From Wenyingzhuangia sp. 2_MG-2023 (GTDB lineage: Bacteria > Bacteroidota > Bacteroidia > Flavobacteriales > Flavobacteriaceae): DNA of 49,712 bases. The stretch lies in assembly GCF_030548295.1 (NCBI RefSeq), contig NZ_JAUOSB010000019.1, positions 1-49,712 of the forward strand. The letters run 5' to 3'. The notes below the pieces were generated by a model, which did not search any database, had not been told where the DNA came from, and saw nothing but the letters and a program-made list of their open reading frames with translations. The position numbers and the translations under genes are program-made. Below, piece by piece: positions 41,033 to 48,588 of the stretch. Numbering within the stretch: position 1 is the stretch's first letter; the number at the start of each line of letters is the position of its first letter.

Positions 41033-41078
41033 CTCAGCCTATAAATTATTCTTTAATTTATGGCTGAGTTTTGTTTTT
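41033..41078 (+). terminator. Terminator of the candidate small RNA
   Basis: CTCAGCC (41033-41039) pairs with GGCTGAG (41062-41068), and ATAAATTA with TAATTTAT inside it, with one bulged T. A T-rich tract (TTTTGTTTTTT) follows. It lies upstream of the dnaX promoter. Confidence 0.75.
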
Positions 41079-41092
41079 TAAAAAAGGTCTTG

Positions 41093-41123
41093 TTGTGTGC
41101 AAGTTTTCAAATAGGTATATTTG
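41093..41123 (+). promoter_or_regulatory. Promoter of dnaX
   Basis: TTG at 41093-41095 and TATATTTG at 41116-41123, 20 bases apart, 20 bases before the ATG at 41144. Confidence 0.65.
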
Positions 41124-41143
41124 TACTCAACTCAAAGTAATTT

Positions 41144-42229
41144 ATGGAACCATTTATCGTATCTGCACGTAAGTACAGACCTTTAACGTTTAAGGATGTT
41201 GTTGGACAACAGTCCATAACCAATACTTTAGAAAACGCTATTCAAAACGATCATTTAGCTCAAGCCTTATTATTTACAGGGCCAAGAGGTGTTGGTAAAA
41301 CTACTTGTGCTAGAATTTTAGCAAAAAAAATAAACGAACAAGCTACAGGAACAGAAGACGATGATTTTGCATTTAACATTTTTGAGTTGGATGCTGCATC
41401 AAACAATTCTGTAGATGATATTAGAAATTTAATAGATCAAGTTCGTATTCCACCACAGGTTGGTAAGTACAAAGTATATATTATTGATGAGGTGCACATG
41501 TTGTCATCAGCAGCTTTTAATGCGTTTTTAAAAACATTAGAGGAGCCACCTGCACATGCTATTTTTATTTTAGCAACCACAGAAAAGCATAAAATCATTC
41601 CTACCATTCTTTCTCGATGTCAGATTTTTGATTTTAAAAGAATTACAGTTGTAGCGGCTAAGGATCATTTAAAAAGTATTGCGGAACAAGAAGGTATAAA
41701 TGCAGAAGACGATGCTTTACATATAATTGCGCAAAAAGCAGATGGAGCTATGCGTGATGCACTTTCAATTTATGATAGAGTTGTTAGTTTTTCTGGAAAA
41801 GATTTGACACGTTTAGCGGTTACTGAAAACTTAAATGTTCTGGATTATGACGTCTATTTTGAAATCACTTCATTATTGATTGAAAATAAAATTCCAGAAG
41901 TATTACTTTCTTTTAACAATGTTTTGTCAAAAGGTTTTGACGGACAACATTTTATCAATGGATTGGCATCTCATTTTAGAGATTTGTTGGTAGCTAAAGA
42001 CGCGGCTACAGTACAATTGCTAGAAATTGGTGATAATGCCAAAAAACAATATCTAGAACAATCTGCTAAGTCAGACATGACTTTCTTGATAACAGCTATA
42101 GAAAAAGCAAATACATGTGATTTAAATTACAGAGCAAGTAAAAACCAAAGATTGCTGGTAGAACTTTGTTTGATGCAAATGGCTTCGATCACTTTTAGTG
42201 ATGTAAAAAAAAAAGCAGTAACTTCATAA
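41144..42229 (+). CDS. dnaX: DNA polymerase III gamma-like subunit (short dnaX product)
   Basis: Clamp-loader ATPase. The unshifted product has 361 residues: Walker A GPRGVGKTT (46-54), Walker B IIDEVH (113-118), sensor LSRCQIF, and the lid and collar domains. The four-cysteine zinc module usually found between Walker A and B is replaced by NEQATGTEDDDFAF, which I believe is normal for Bacteroidetes. The reading frame ends with VKKKAVTS just after ten consecutive A (42205-42214). The rest of the protein continues in the -1 frame to 42825, so a longer product of 560 residues is expected if the ribosome or RNA polymerase slips there. The short form keeps all three ATPase-core domains, as gamma does in E. 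coli. Confidence 0.92.
   Translation: MEPFIVSARKYRPLTFKDVVGQQSITNTLENAIQNDHLAQALLFTGPRGVGKTTCARILAKKINEQATGTEDDDFAFNIFELDAASNNSVDDIRNLIDQVRIPPQVGKYKVYIIDEVHMLSSAAFNAFLKTLEEPPAHAIFILATTEKHKIIPTILSRCQIFDFKRITVVAAKDHLKSIAEQEGINAEDDALHIIAQKADGAMRDALSIYDRVVSFSGKDLTRLAVTENLNVLDYDVYFEITSLLIENKIPEVLLSFNNVLSKGFDGQHFINGLASHFRDLLVAKDAATVQLLEIGDNAKKQYLEQSAKSDMTFLITAIEKANTCDLNYRASKNQRLLVELCLMQMASITFSDVKKKAVTS
42205..42214 (+). other. A10 slippage/frameshift site within dnaX
   Basis: Ten consecutive A read as GTA AAA AAA AAA GCA in the starting frame. One extra A in the mRNA, two fewer, or a -1 ribosomal slip, leads to SSNFIIPASFFRANIPVSKV and the long form. A one-base loss leads to an immediate stop (KKKQ, then TAA). 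No strong stem-loop follows, which favours transcriptional slippage. A homopolymer sequencing error remains possible. Confidence 0.7.
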
Positions 42230-42825
42230 TACCCGCTAGTTTTTTTAGAGCAAACATTCCTGTTTCTAAAGTAGATAAATTGCCGACAAAGCCTGTTGTT
42301 ATCGAGAAAAAAACTGTTGCTACAAACATCAAGCCTACTCAAACGGTTGAAGAAAATCAAAAGGCAAGAAGAAGAAGAGCTTCAGCGCTGTCTTTAAAGA
42401 AAATTCACAACAAGCTATCAGATATTGATCAGATAGAAAACGACGATTATACAGATAAGCCCAAAGACACGTTTTCTGAAATACAATTAGTAGAAACATG
42501 GACTGCTTTTGGAAAAAAGTTAGAAGTTGATGGGGAGTTGAATATGGCTTCTATTGTAAATGCAAACAAACCAGTTTTGAAAAATGGTGAAATTGTATTT
42601 GCGTTACCCAACAAATTAATGGAAGATCAGATGGGAGCTGTAAAACCCAAATTGATGAATTATTTAAGAAGTCAATTAAACAACTATGGCATTCAGTTGA
42701 AAACAATTGTAGTGGCAACTGAAAGGAAAAAATATGTATATACTCCACAAGAAAAATTTCAAAAACTAGCAGAGGAAAATCCAGATTTATTGTTTTTAAA
42801 AAATAAGTTTGGCTTAGATATTTAA
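42214..42825 (+). CDS. dnaX: C-terminal, tau-like part of DnaX (reached by a -1 shift)
   Basis: This frame continues dnaX without any ATG at its beginning: after the A-run it reads SSNFIIPASFFRANIPV, then a lysine-rich, flexible linker (RRRRASALSLKKIHNKLSD in outline) and a final folded domain (VETWTAFGKKLEVDGELNMA, LPNKLMEDQMGAVKPKLMNY, YTPQEKFQKLAEENPDLLFL). Such a tail fits the tau-specific region that binds polymerase or helicase. The linker and end are open with normal codon use, so the region is under selection rather than decayed. The ATG-type start in the middle (42280) is unlikely to be used alone. Confidence 0.75.
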   Translation, partial: SSNFIIPASFFRANIPVSKVDKLPTKPVVIEKKTVATNIKPTQTVEENQKARRRRASALSLKKIHNKLSDIDQIENDDYTDKPKDTFSEIQLVETWTAFGKKLEVDGELNMASIVNANKPVLKNGEIVFALPNKLMEDQMGAVKPKLMNYLRSQLNNYGIQLKTIVVATERKKYVYTPQEKFQKLAEENPDLLFLKNKFGLDI

Positions 42826-42869
42826 TACTCTTTGAGTATATTGATCTCTCTAAACAAATTACAAAAGCT

Positions 42870-43703
42870 ATTAAAAATTTTCAGAAAATATTAGTAGGTG
42901 TTGCTTTTTCACCCAATTTAAAAGCCAATTTGATAGAAGCCTGTAGATTTGCCAATTATTTTAATGCAAAATTATATGTGGTACATATTGGAGAAGACGA
43001 ATCGTCTAAAAGAGATTTTTTCAATCAGGTTATAGAAGAGTTTGGATTTGATGGAGATGTAGAATTTGTCTTTAAACAAGGCAATCCTGTAAAAACATTG
43101 TCTCGTTTTTGTGATGAAAATAAAATTGATTTGTTGATTTTAGGAGCTGTAAAAAGAGAAAAATTACTAAAACATTATCTAGGTTCTGTTGCCAGGAAAT
43201 TGACTCAACAAGTAAAATGTTCTGTGTTTTTGGTTATTCGTCATTCCGAAGAAGAAATTTCAAAAAAACATATAGTGGTCAATGGTTTTGAAACGGAGCA
43301 ATCCCAATCTACCATTTCTACAGCTTTTTATGTAGCTAAAACGCTATCATCTAAAAAAATCACGATTGTAGAAGAAATCAAAAACAATAAGGTAAAGGTA
43401 GATGATGACCGTTCTTTGCGAAGAGCCACCATTACTCATGAAAGAAAAGTACATCAAGAAAATTTAAGAATCAAAAAAATTATTGACACGGTTGAACATG
43501 ACTACAAAAATAATATTGAAGTAAAGTTGCAAGGTATTTTTGGAAAGAGTGGTTACTCTATAGGGCATTATGCTAGAGTTGTTCGAGCTGATTTACTGAT
43601 TATGGACACTGCTAGAAAGCAAAATGTATTAAAAAAAATGGTAGCAAACGATTTAAGATTTTTGTTATCAGAACTGCCAACAGATGTGTTGATATTAAAA
43701 TAA
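42870..43703 (+). CDS. Universal stress protein with two USP domains
   Basis: Tandem USP protein of about 277 residues. The first USP starts KNFQKILVGVAFSPN, the ATP-loop strand, and continues ACRFANYFNAKLYVVHIGED and LLILGAVKREKLLKHYLGSVAR. The second repeats the fold (HIVVNGFETEQSQST to VVRADLLIMDTAR). The start is a problem: the first usual codon in frame is TTG at 42930, which would delete the first strand. The frame is open further back, with ATT at 42870 (then KNFQKILVG), 42858 and 42840 as candidates and no ATG anywhere in the 100 bases upstream. I place it at the ATT at 42870. It is the first gene of the SulP-MiaE-DUF4268 run. Confidence 0.7.
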   Translation: MKNFQKILVGVAFSPNLKANLIEACRFANYFNAKLYVVHIGEDESSKRDFFNQVIEEFGFDGDVEFVFKQGNPVKTLSRFCDENKIDLLILGAVKREKLLKHYLGSVARKLTQQVKCSVFLVIRHSEEEISKKHIVVNGFETEQSQSTISTAFYVAKTLSSKKITIVEEIKNNKVKVDDDRSLRRATITHERKVHQENLRIKKIIDTVEHDYKNNIEVKLQGIFGKSGYSIGHYARVVRADLLIMDTARKQNVLKKMVANDLRFLLSELPTDVLILK

Positions 43704-43706
43704 CTT

Positions 43707-45920
43707 ATGCCAAATAAAAATACAAATCAACAATTTTTGTCTACTTTGCCACAAAACATATTCTCTGGTTTTGTAGTTTCTTTAATAGCATTACCATTAG
43801 GTTTAGGCTTGGCTTTGGCTTCTGAAGCTCCTCCGATTTCTGGAATTATTGCAGCTGTAGTTGGTGGAATTTTACTTGCTATATTTGGAGGTTCAAATGT
43901 TACAATTACAGGGCCAGGTAATGGGTTGGTTGTAGTGTTGTTAACAGCAATTACAACATTGGGTCAAGGAGATGTGCGTTTGGGATTTGCATATACTTTG
44001 GCAGCAATTGTTCTTTCTGGATTGATTATGGTGGTGTTAGGTTTTTTGAGACTCGGAATCTTGAGTGATTTTTTTCCGTCTACAGCCATTCAAGGAATGC
44101 TAGCAGCCATAGGTGTCGGTATTTTTGCCAAACAGATTCATGTAATGTTAGGGAATTCTGATGAACATGGTAGTTTGGTAACTTTGTTGATGAAAATTCC
44201 AGATACTATTCAAACATTATGTACAACAGATAATACCAGTTTTTTTTATGCAGGAATTGTTGGAGTGGTTAGTTTGTTGATCATGATTTTTCATGCCAAA
44301 ATAAGAAATAAATATTTTCAGTTAATTCCAGCTCCTATGTGGATTGTGGTTTTTGCTGTTGGGATGAGTTATTTTTTTCAATTGGTACTCAAGCAAGAAC
44401 ATCCTATAGACCAGAAATGGTTGATCAATATACCAAACGACGTTTTTTCAACTTTAAGTTTTCCGAATTTTGGAATTATATACCAAGCTAAATTTATTAC
44501 CGCTGTTATTTCTATTACATTAATTGCAAGTATTGAATCTCTATTAAGTATCAAAGCAGTGGATCAATTAGACCCTTTGAAAAGAAGATCCAATGTGAAT
44601 AAAGATTTAAAAGCACTTGGTGTTGCTACTATGGTAAGCGGTTTTTTAGGGGGATTGAATGTAGTTACAGTAATTGCTCGTAGTTCTGTAAATGTAAATA
44701 ATAAGGCCACAAATAGATCATCAAATTTATTTCATGCTTTGTTTCTGTTGATTTTCCTTTTGCTGTTTCAGTCGCAGTTAAAAATGATTCCGCTTTCTGC
44801 CTTGGCAGCTATTTTGGTGTTTACAGGATATAAATTAGCAGCACCATCAAATATTTTGGCAGTTTCTAAAGTAGGAAAAGAACAACTATTTGTGTTTTTT
44901 GCAACGTTACTTACAACCATTTTTACCAGTTTGATATTGGGAATATTTATGGGAATTATAACTACATTTTTGTTACACATTATAATGAATAAAAATGTGG
45001 TTTTGTTTTTTAGAAACATGCTAAAACCAAATGTTTTGATGTTTAAAGAAACGGATGGAAGTTATTATGTGAGTGTGAAAAACTTTAGTTCTTTCGTTAA
45101 TTTTTATCGATTGAAAAACAAATTAAATTTGATTCCAGAAAATGAAAATGTAGTCGTAGATTTTTCTCGTTGTAGTTTTGTAGACAATACAGTTATGGAA
45201 AACATACATACTTATGTTGATAAATTTGAAGATCAACAAGGGAACTTTGAAGTTATTGGGTTGGATTTACATGGAGCGGCAACCACGCATCCTTTTGCTC
45301 CAAGAAATATCAATAAAGATCCAAAATTAAACAAAGAGCTTCTTTTAACAAAAAGACAAAAAAACATAGAAGTAATTGCAAGTGATTTTGGTTGGAGTTA
45401 CACACCTTATGTTGAAGAATCTATGCATTGGATTGAGGAATTCAATTATTTTAAAACCAAACAAGTACAGACTACTAAAAATTTATTAAAAAATAAAAAT
45501 GATGCCTTATTTGATGTTGTTTTTACAGAAGGTGCTTTTATTGCTCGTCAGCTGATAAGATCTACCATGTTGCACATAAATCTGAAGCATTCCATTCCAG
45601 AATTCACGATAGATAAAGAAGGTTTGTTTGAATTTGTAAAACAATACACTGAATTTGCAGATATAGAAATTCCAAATCACCCAGATTTTAACAAACGTTT
45701 TTATTTATCAGGAATAGATGAAATGGCTATTTTAGAGTTTTTAACAGATGATATTGTTTTGTTTTTAGAAAGTAATAGTTATTATCACATAGAATCTAAT
45801 CAAAATGGATTGCTTATTTTTAAAAAAGAACGATTGGCAAGTGTAAAAGAAATAAAAGCAATGATTGATTTTGGATTGCGTTTTGAAACATTAATTAAAG
45901 AAAAATATGCTAGGGCTTAA
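43707..45920 (+). CDS. SulP-family anion transporter with STAS domain and extra C-terminal domain
   Basis: A 737-residue inner-membrane protein. Residues about 15-435 are the SulP core with 12-14 membrane segments: FSGFVVSLIALPLGLGLALA, TITGPGNGLVVVLLTAIT, LGFLRLGILSDFFPSTAIQG and FLGGLNVVTVIARSSVNVNN. A STAS domain follows (about 455-545: VVVDFSRCSFVDNTVMENIH). A further 190 residues (about 545-737) form a soluble domain I do not recognise. Close relatives in Bacteroidetes are often called bicarbonate or sulfate transporters; the anion is unknown. It begins three bases after the USP gene and overlaps miaE by 14 bases. Confidence 0.88.
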   Translation: MPNKNTNQQFLSTLPQNIFSGFVVSLIALPLGLGLALASEAPPISGIIAAVVGGILLAIFGGSNVTITGPGNGLVVVLLTAITTLGQGDVRLGFAYTLAAIVLSGLIMVVLGFLRLGILSDFFPSTAIQGMLAAIGVGIFAKQIHVMLGNSDEHGSLVTLLMKIPDTIQTLCTTDNTSFFYAGIVGVVSLLIMIFHAKIRNKYFQLIPAPMWIVVFAVGMSYFFQLVLKQEHPIDQKWLINIPNDVFSTLSFPNFGIIYQAKFITAVISITLIASIESLLSIKAVDQLDPLKRRSNVNKDLKALGVATMVSGFLGGLNVVTVIARSSVNVNNKATNRSSNLFHALFLLIFLLLFQSQLKMIPLSALAAILVFTGYKLAAPSNILAVSKVGKEQLFVFFATLLTTIFTSLILGIFMGIITTFLLHIIMNKNVVLFFRNMLKPNVLMFKETDGSYYVSVKNFSSFVNFYRLKNKLNLIPENENVVVDFSRCSFVDNTVMENIHTYVDKFEDQQGNFEVIGLDLHGAATTHPFAPRNINKDPKLNKELLLTKRQKNIEVIASDFGWSYTPYVEESMHWIEEFNYFKTKQVQTTKNLLKNKNDALFDVVFTEGAFIARQLIRSTMLHINLKHSIPEFTIDKEGLFEFVKQYTEFADIEIPNHPDFNKRFYLSGIDEMAILEFLTDDIVLFLESNSYYHIESNQNGLLIFKKERLASVKEIKAMIDFGLRFETLIKEKYARA

Positions 45921-46488
45921 ATTACCAACAGACCCAAGATGGGTAAATATTGCAGAGAAAAATATTGATGAAATTTTAATAGATCATGCACATTGTGAGC
46001 AAAAAGCAGCTTCTACAGCCATATCGTTAATTGTTAGTTTTCCAGAATATACAGATTTGGTTACAGAAATGATTGCGTTGGTAAAAGAAGAAATGAGTCA
46101 TTTTAAATTGGTTCACGATCGATTGATTGCCAAAAATATTCCTTTGGGTAGAGATAGAAAGGATGAATACGTGATGGATTTGATTACTTTTTTCCCAAAA
46201 GGAGGAAGTAGAACAAATCAATTAGTACATCGTTTGTTGTACGCTGCGCTTATAGAAGCTCGTAGTTGTGAGCGTTTTCGTTTGTTGTCAGAAAATTTAG
46301 AAGATCAAGAATTGGCTAAGTTTTATAGAGATTTAATGGTTTCAGAAGCAAATCATTATACATTGTTTTTAAATTTTGCACGTCAATATGGTGAGCGAGT
46401 AGAGGTAGATCAAAAATGGCAAGCTTTGTTAGAGTACGAAGCAATGTTGATGAAAAATTTAGGAAATAAAGAATCGATACACGGATAA
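45907..46488 (+). CDS. miaE: tRNA-(ms2io6A37) hydroxylase
   Basis: Diiron monooxygenase that hydroxylates the isopentenyl group of ms2i6A at tRNA position 37. The 193 residues have the four-helix ferritin-like ligand pattern: ILIDHAHCEQKAAS with E31, VKEEMSHFKLVHDR with E62 and H65, then EARSCERFRLLSE and SEANHYTLFLNFA. Length fits. The start codon lies inside the end of the SulP gene (14-base overlap), so it is translationally coupled. The DUF4268 gene starts at the very next base after its stop codon. Oxygen is required, so the organism is aerobic. Confidence 0.92.
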   Translation: MLGLKLPTDPRWVNIAEKNIDEILIDHAHCEQKAASTAISLIVSFPEYTDLVTEMIALVKEEMSHFKLVHDRLIAKNIPLGRDRKDEYVMDLITFFPKGGSRTNQLVHRLLYAALIEARSCERFRLLSENLEDQELAKFYRDLMVSEANHYTLFLNFARQYGERVEVDQKWQALLEYEAMLMKNLGNKESIHG

Positions 46489-46932
46489 ATGTTTAGTAGG
46501 GAAGAAGCAGCGAGTATTAGAAAAGAATTTTGGGTGAGTTACGGAAAATCATTTCCTAGAAAATGGGTGCTGTACAATACCAAAATAAAAGATTTTAGCT
46601 TCAAGTTTGTTGCAGAAAGAAAAATGGCAGCTGTGGTTTTAGATATTGAGACTTCAGATGTGGATCAAAGAGAATTGCTGTTTGATCAATTAATTTCGTT
46701 GAAAAAAATACTAGAAACGGAATATCTTCCTAATGTTATTTTTGATAAAGATTATTATTTAGAAAACGGAAAGCATATTAGTAGAGTCTATGTTTTGTTT
46801 GATGAGAAGTATAGTATTTACAACAAAGCTACTTGGTCTAATTGCTATGCTTTTTTTAATGAAACCATGCACCAGTTTGAATTATTCTGGTACGAATATC
46901 AAGATTATATAGAGCAAGCAGTTGTAAAATAA
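46489..46932 (+). CDS. DUF4268 family protein
   Basis: A 147-residue soluble protein: MFSREEAASIRKEFWVSYGK, SFPRKWVLYNTKIKDFSFKF, then AAVVLDIETSDVDQRELLFD and a C-terminal aromatic helix (YAFFNETMHQFELFWYEYQD). This matches stand-alone DUF4268 proteins of Flavobacteriia; the same domain occurs at the end of some nuclease-like proteins, but no nuclease domain is present here. Its function is not known. Its start abuts the miaE stop, so it is the last gene of the operon. Confidence 0.8.
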   Translation: MFSREEAASIRKEFWVSYGKSFPRKWVLYNTKIKDFSFKFVAERKMAAVVLDIETSDVDQRELLFDQLISLKKILETEYLPNVIFDKDYYLENGKHISRVYVLFDEKYSIYNKATWSNCYAFFNETMHQFELFWYEYQDYIEQAVVK

Positions 46933-47123
46933 CTAGAGAAAATTCTAATTTTTTTAATAAACTGAATCAGTTTATAAGTTCTTAATAATAGTATAGTTTA
47001 ATCAAGAAACACTTTAATAACTCATTAAAAAAAGGTAAATTTAAGTCACCATTACAAACTGATATTATAAAGTAGAGTTTTGGTGTTTTAAAAGGAGTAA
47101 TAATCAAATTATTAAAAAGAATC

Positions 47124-47591
47124 ATGAAAAATTTAATAGGAATTGACAAGGAGAAAGCAGATGAGTTGATAGTCAAGTTGAATGATTTATTAGCGAATTA
47201 CCAATTGTTTTATCAAAACTTAAGAGGGTTACACTGGAATATAAAAGGGAAAGAGTTTTTTGAATTGCATTTAAAATTTGAAGAATTGTACAATGATGCA
47301 GTTTTGAAAGTAGATGAGATAGCTGAGAGAATTTTAACTTTAGAAGGTGAGCCGTTGCACACATTTTCAGATTATCTAAAAACTACTGAGATTAAAGAAG
47401 AAAAAAGTATCAACATTGGTGAGAAGGGAGTAGAAATTGTAGTAAAAAACTTCTCAACTTTAATAAGTAAAGAACGTGTGATTCTTTCGTTGGCTTCGGA
47501 TGCAGAAGATGAAGGTACTGTAAGTTTAATGAGCGATTACATTTCACAAACAGAAAAAACACTATGGATGTTGAATTCATATTTAAAATAA
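47124..47591 (+). CDS. dps: Dps-family iron-storage/DNA-protection protein
   Basis: Ferritin-like 155-residue protein; twelve subunits make a shell that uses peroxide to oxidise and store iron. The ferroxidase residues sit with family spacing: H37 (GLHWNIKGKEF), H49 (ELHLKFEELY), D64 and E68 (KVDEIAERI), matching the 12-15-4 spacing of known Dps. The start MKNLIGIDKEKADELI lacks the lysine-rich tail of DNA-binding Dps, so DNA binding is uncertain. Monocistronic, with a terminator at 47657-47698. It complements catalase in peroxide defence. Confidence 0.92.
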   Translation: MKNLIGIDKEKADELIVKLNDLLANYQLFYQNLRGLHWNIKGKEFFELHLKFEELYNDAVLKVDEIAERILTLEGEPLHTFSDYLKTTEIKEEKSINIGEKGVEIVVKNFSTLISKERVILSLASDAEDEGTVSLMSDYISQTEKTLWMLNSYLK

Positions 47592-47656
47592 GATTTAAAT
47601 TTTTAAGTCAAACGATTCAATAACTATATGTAGGATTGAATATGTTTTAAAAGAAT

Positions 47657-47698
47657 AAAGTAGATAAGTCCATTGTTGGAGTTTTGTCTACTTTTTTT
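47657..47698 (+). terminator. Terminator after dps
   Basis: AAAGTAGA (47657-47664) pairs with TCTACTTT (47687-47694) around a 22-base loop, followed by a T-run. The loop is large but the T-tract is convincing. Confidence 0.7.
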
Positions 47699-47745
47699 GA
47701 TTTAGATCCTTTTTACAATTAGAAAATACAAAAATCAATTTAGAG

Positions 47746-48453
47746 ATGTTGACAAAGCTTATATTGTTTTCTGGATTTGCTGGAATTACAGTTTTGATTG
47801 GTGGAATTTTAGCTAATTATTTCAATCATCATATCAAAGAAGGTTATTTAAAGTATGAAATTACTCATACGCTAATGTCTTTTGGTGCCGGAATTATTCT
47901 ATCTGCATTGGCTTTGGTCTTAATACCCAAAGGAATGGAGGAGTTAGAGTTGATGCCAATGGTTTTTTCTTTCCTTTTTGGAGCTGTTTTATTTATGTTT
48001 ATCGATCAATATTTGGCAAAACAAAGTGGACAAGTTGCTACTCTTTTGGCTATGATGATGGATTTTGTACCGGAATCTATTGCTCTAGGTGCTGTTTTTG
48101 CTATTGAACCTCAAATGGCAACATTGCTGGCCGTTTTTATTGGTTTGCAAAATTTACCAGAAGCATTCAATTCTTTTAGAGATTTGGTGCAAAGTGGATT
48201 TACAACAAGAAAAACGTTGCTTATTTTTGTCTTTCTTAGTTTTTTAGGAGTAATAGGAGCATTGATAGGGCATTTTTTCTTAAGTGATTATCCAAATCTA
48301 ACAGCTCATCTAATGACATTTGCTAGTGGTGGAATTTTGTATTTGTTAATTCAAGACATTATCCCAGAAAGTAAGTTGGAAAAAAACTATTTAACGTCTT
48401 TAGGTGCAACTTTGGGATTTTTAGTAGGTATTGTTGGGGAAAAATTGCTGTGA
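47746..48453 (+). CDS. ZIP-family metal transporter-like protein
   Basis: A 235-residue inner-membrane protein with about seven to eight hydrophobic segments, in the ZIP layout with a short loop rather than a His-rich one. The two signature helices are recognisable but changed: helix 4 reads MMMDFVPESIALGAVF where HNxPEG is typical, and helix 5 reads GLQNLPEAFNSF where HExPEG is typical. So the usual metal histidines are Asp and Gln. It may carry a different ion or may not be a zinc transporter. The single gene follows dps. Confidence 0.75.
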   Translation: MLTKLILFSGFAGITVLIGGILANYFNHHIKEGYLKYEITHTLMSFGAGIILSALALVLIPKGMEELELMPMVFSFLFGAVLFMFIDQYLAKQSGQVATLLAMMMDFVPESIALGAVFAIEPQMATLLAVFIGLQNLPEAFNSFRDLVQSGFTTRKTLLIFVFLSFLGVIGALIGHFFLSDYPNLTAHLMTFASGGILYLLIQDIIPESKLEKNYLTSLGATLGFLVGIVGEKLL

Positions 48454-48484
48454 AAAGTCATTATTTCTTTTAGTAGTATTCGAG

Positions 48485-48492
48485 TATCTTTG
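48485..48492 (+). promoter_or_regulatory. Probable promoter upstream of the DUF2306 gene
   Basis: TATCTTTG is an exact TAnnTTTG match. The DUF2306 ATG is about 97 bases downstream; a tiny open frame (48499-48531) lies in between. Confidence 0.45.
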
Positions 48493-48588
48493 TAAACATG
48501 ATCTGTAAAGATTATGAATTAGAGTTCTAGTGTAAATTTAAAGACAAACCTGAATTGTGTAGAAGTTTTCCAATTATAAAATAAATAT

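Larger units (their letters stand above)
40926..41078 (+). ncRNA. Candidate small RNA between rimO and dnaX
   Basis: The 336-base gap at 40808-41143 has no credible reading frame but contains a promoter box (40913-40920), two copies of TTTAGGGGTAG (40933-40943 and 40975-40985) and a hairpin terminator (41033-41078). Together these define a possible transcript of about 150 bases. I do not recognise its family. The alternative is that the repeats are protein-binding sites and the terminator is a late one for rimO. Bases 40808-40912 show nothing else. Confidence 0.4.

Noticed and set aside
41330-41390. Loss of the DnaX zinc module as a strain-specific oddity
   Set aside because: As far as I recall Bacteroidetes DnaX generally lacks the four cysteines here, so it is a lineage trait.
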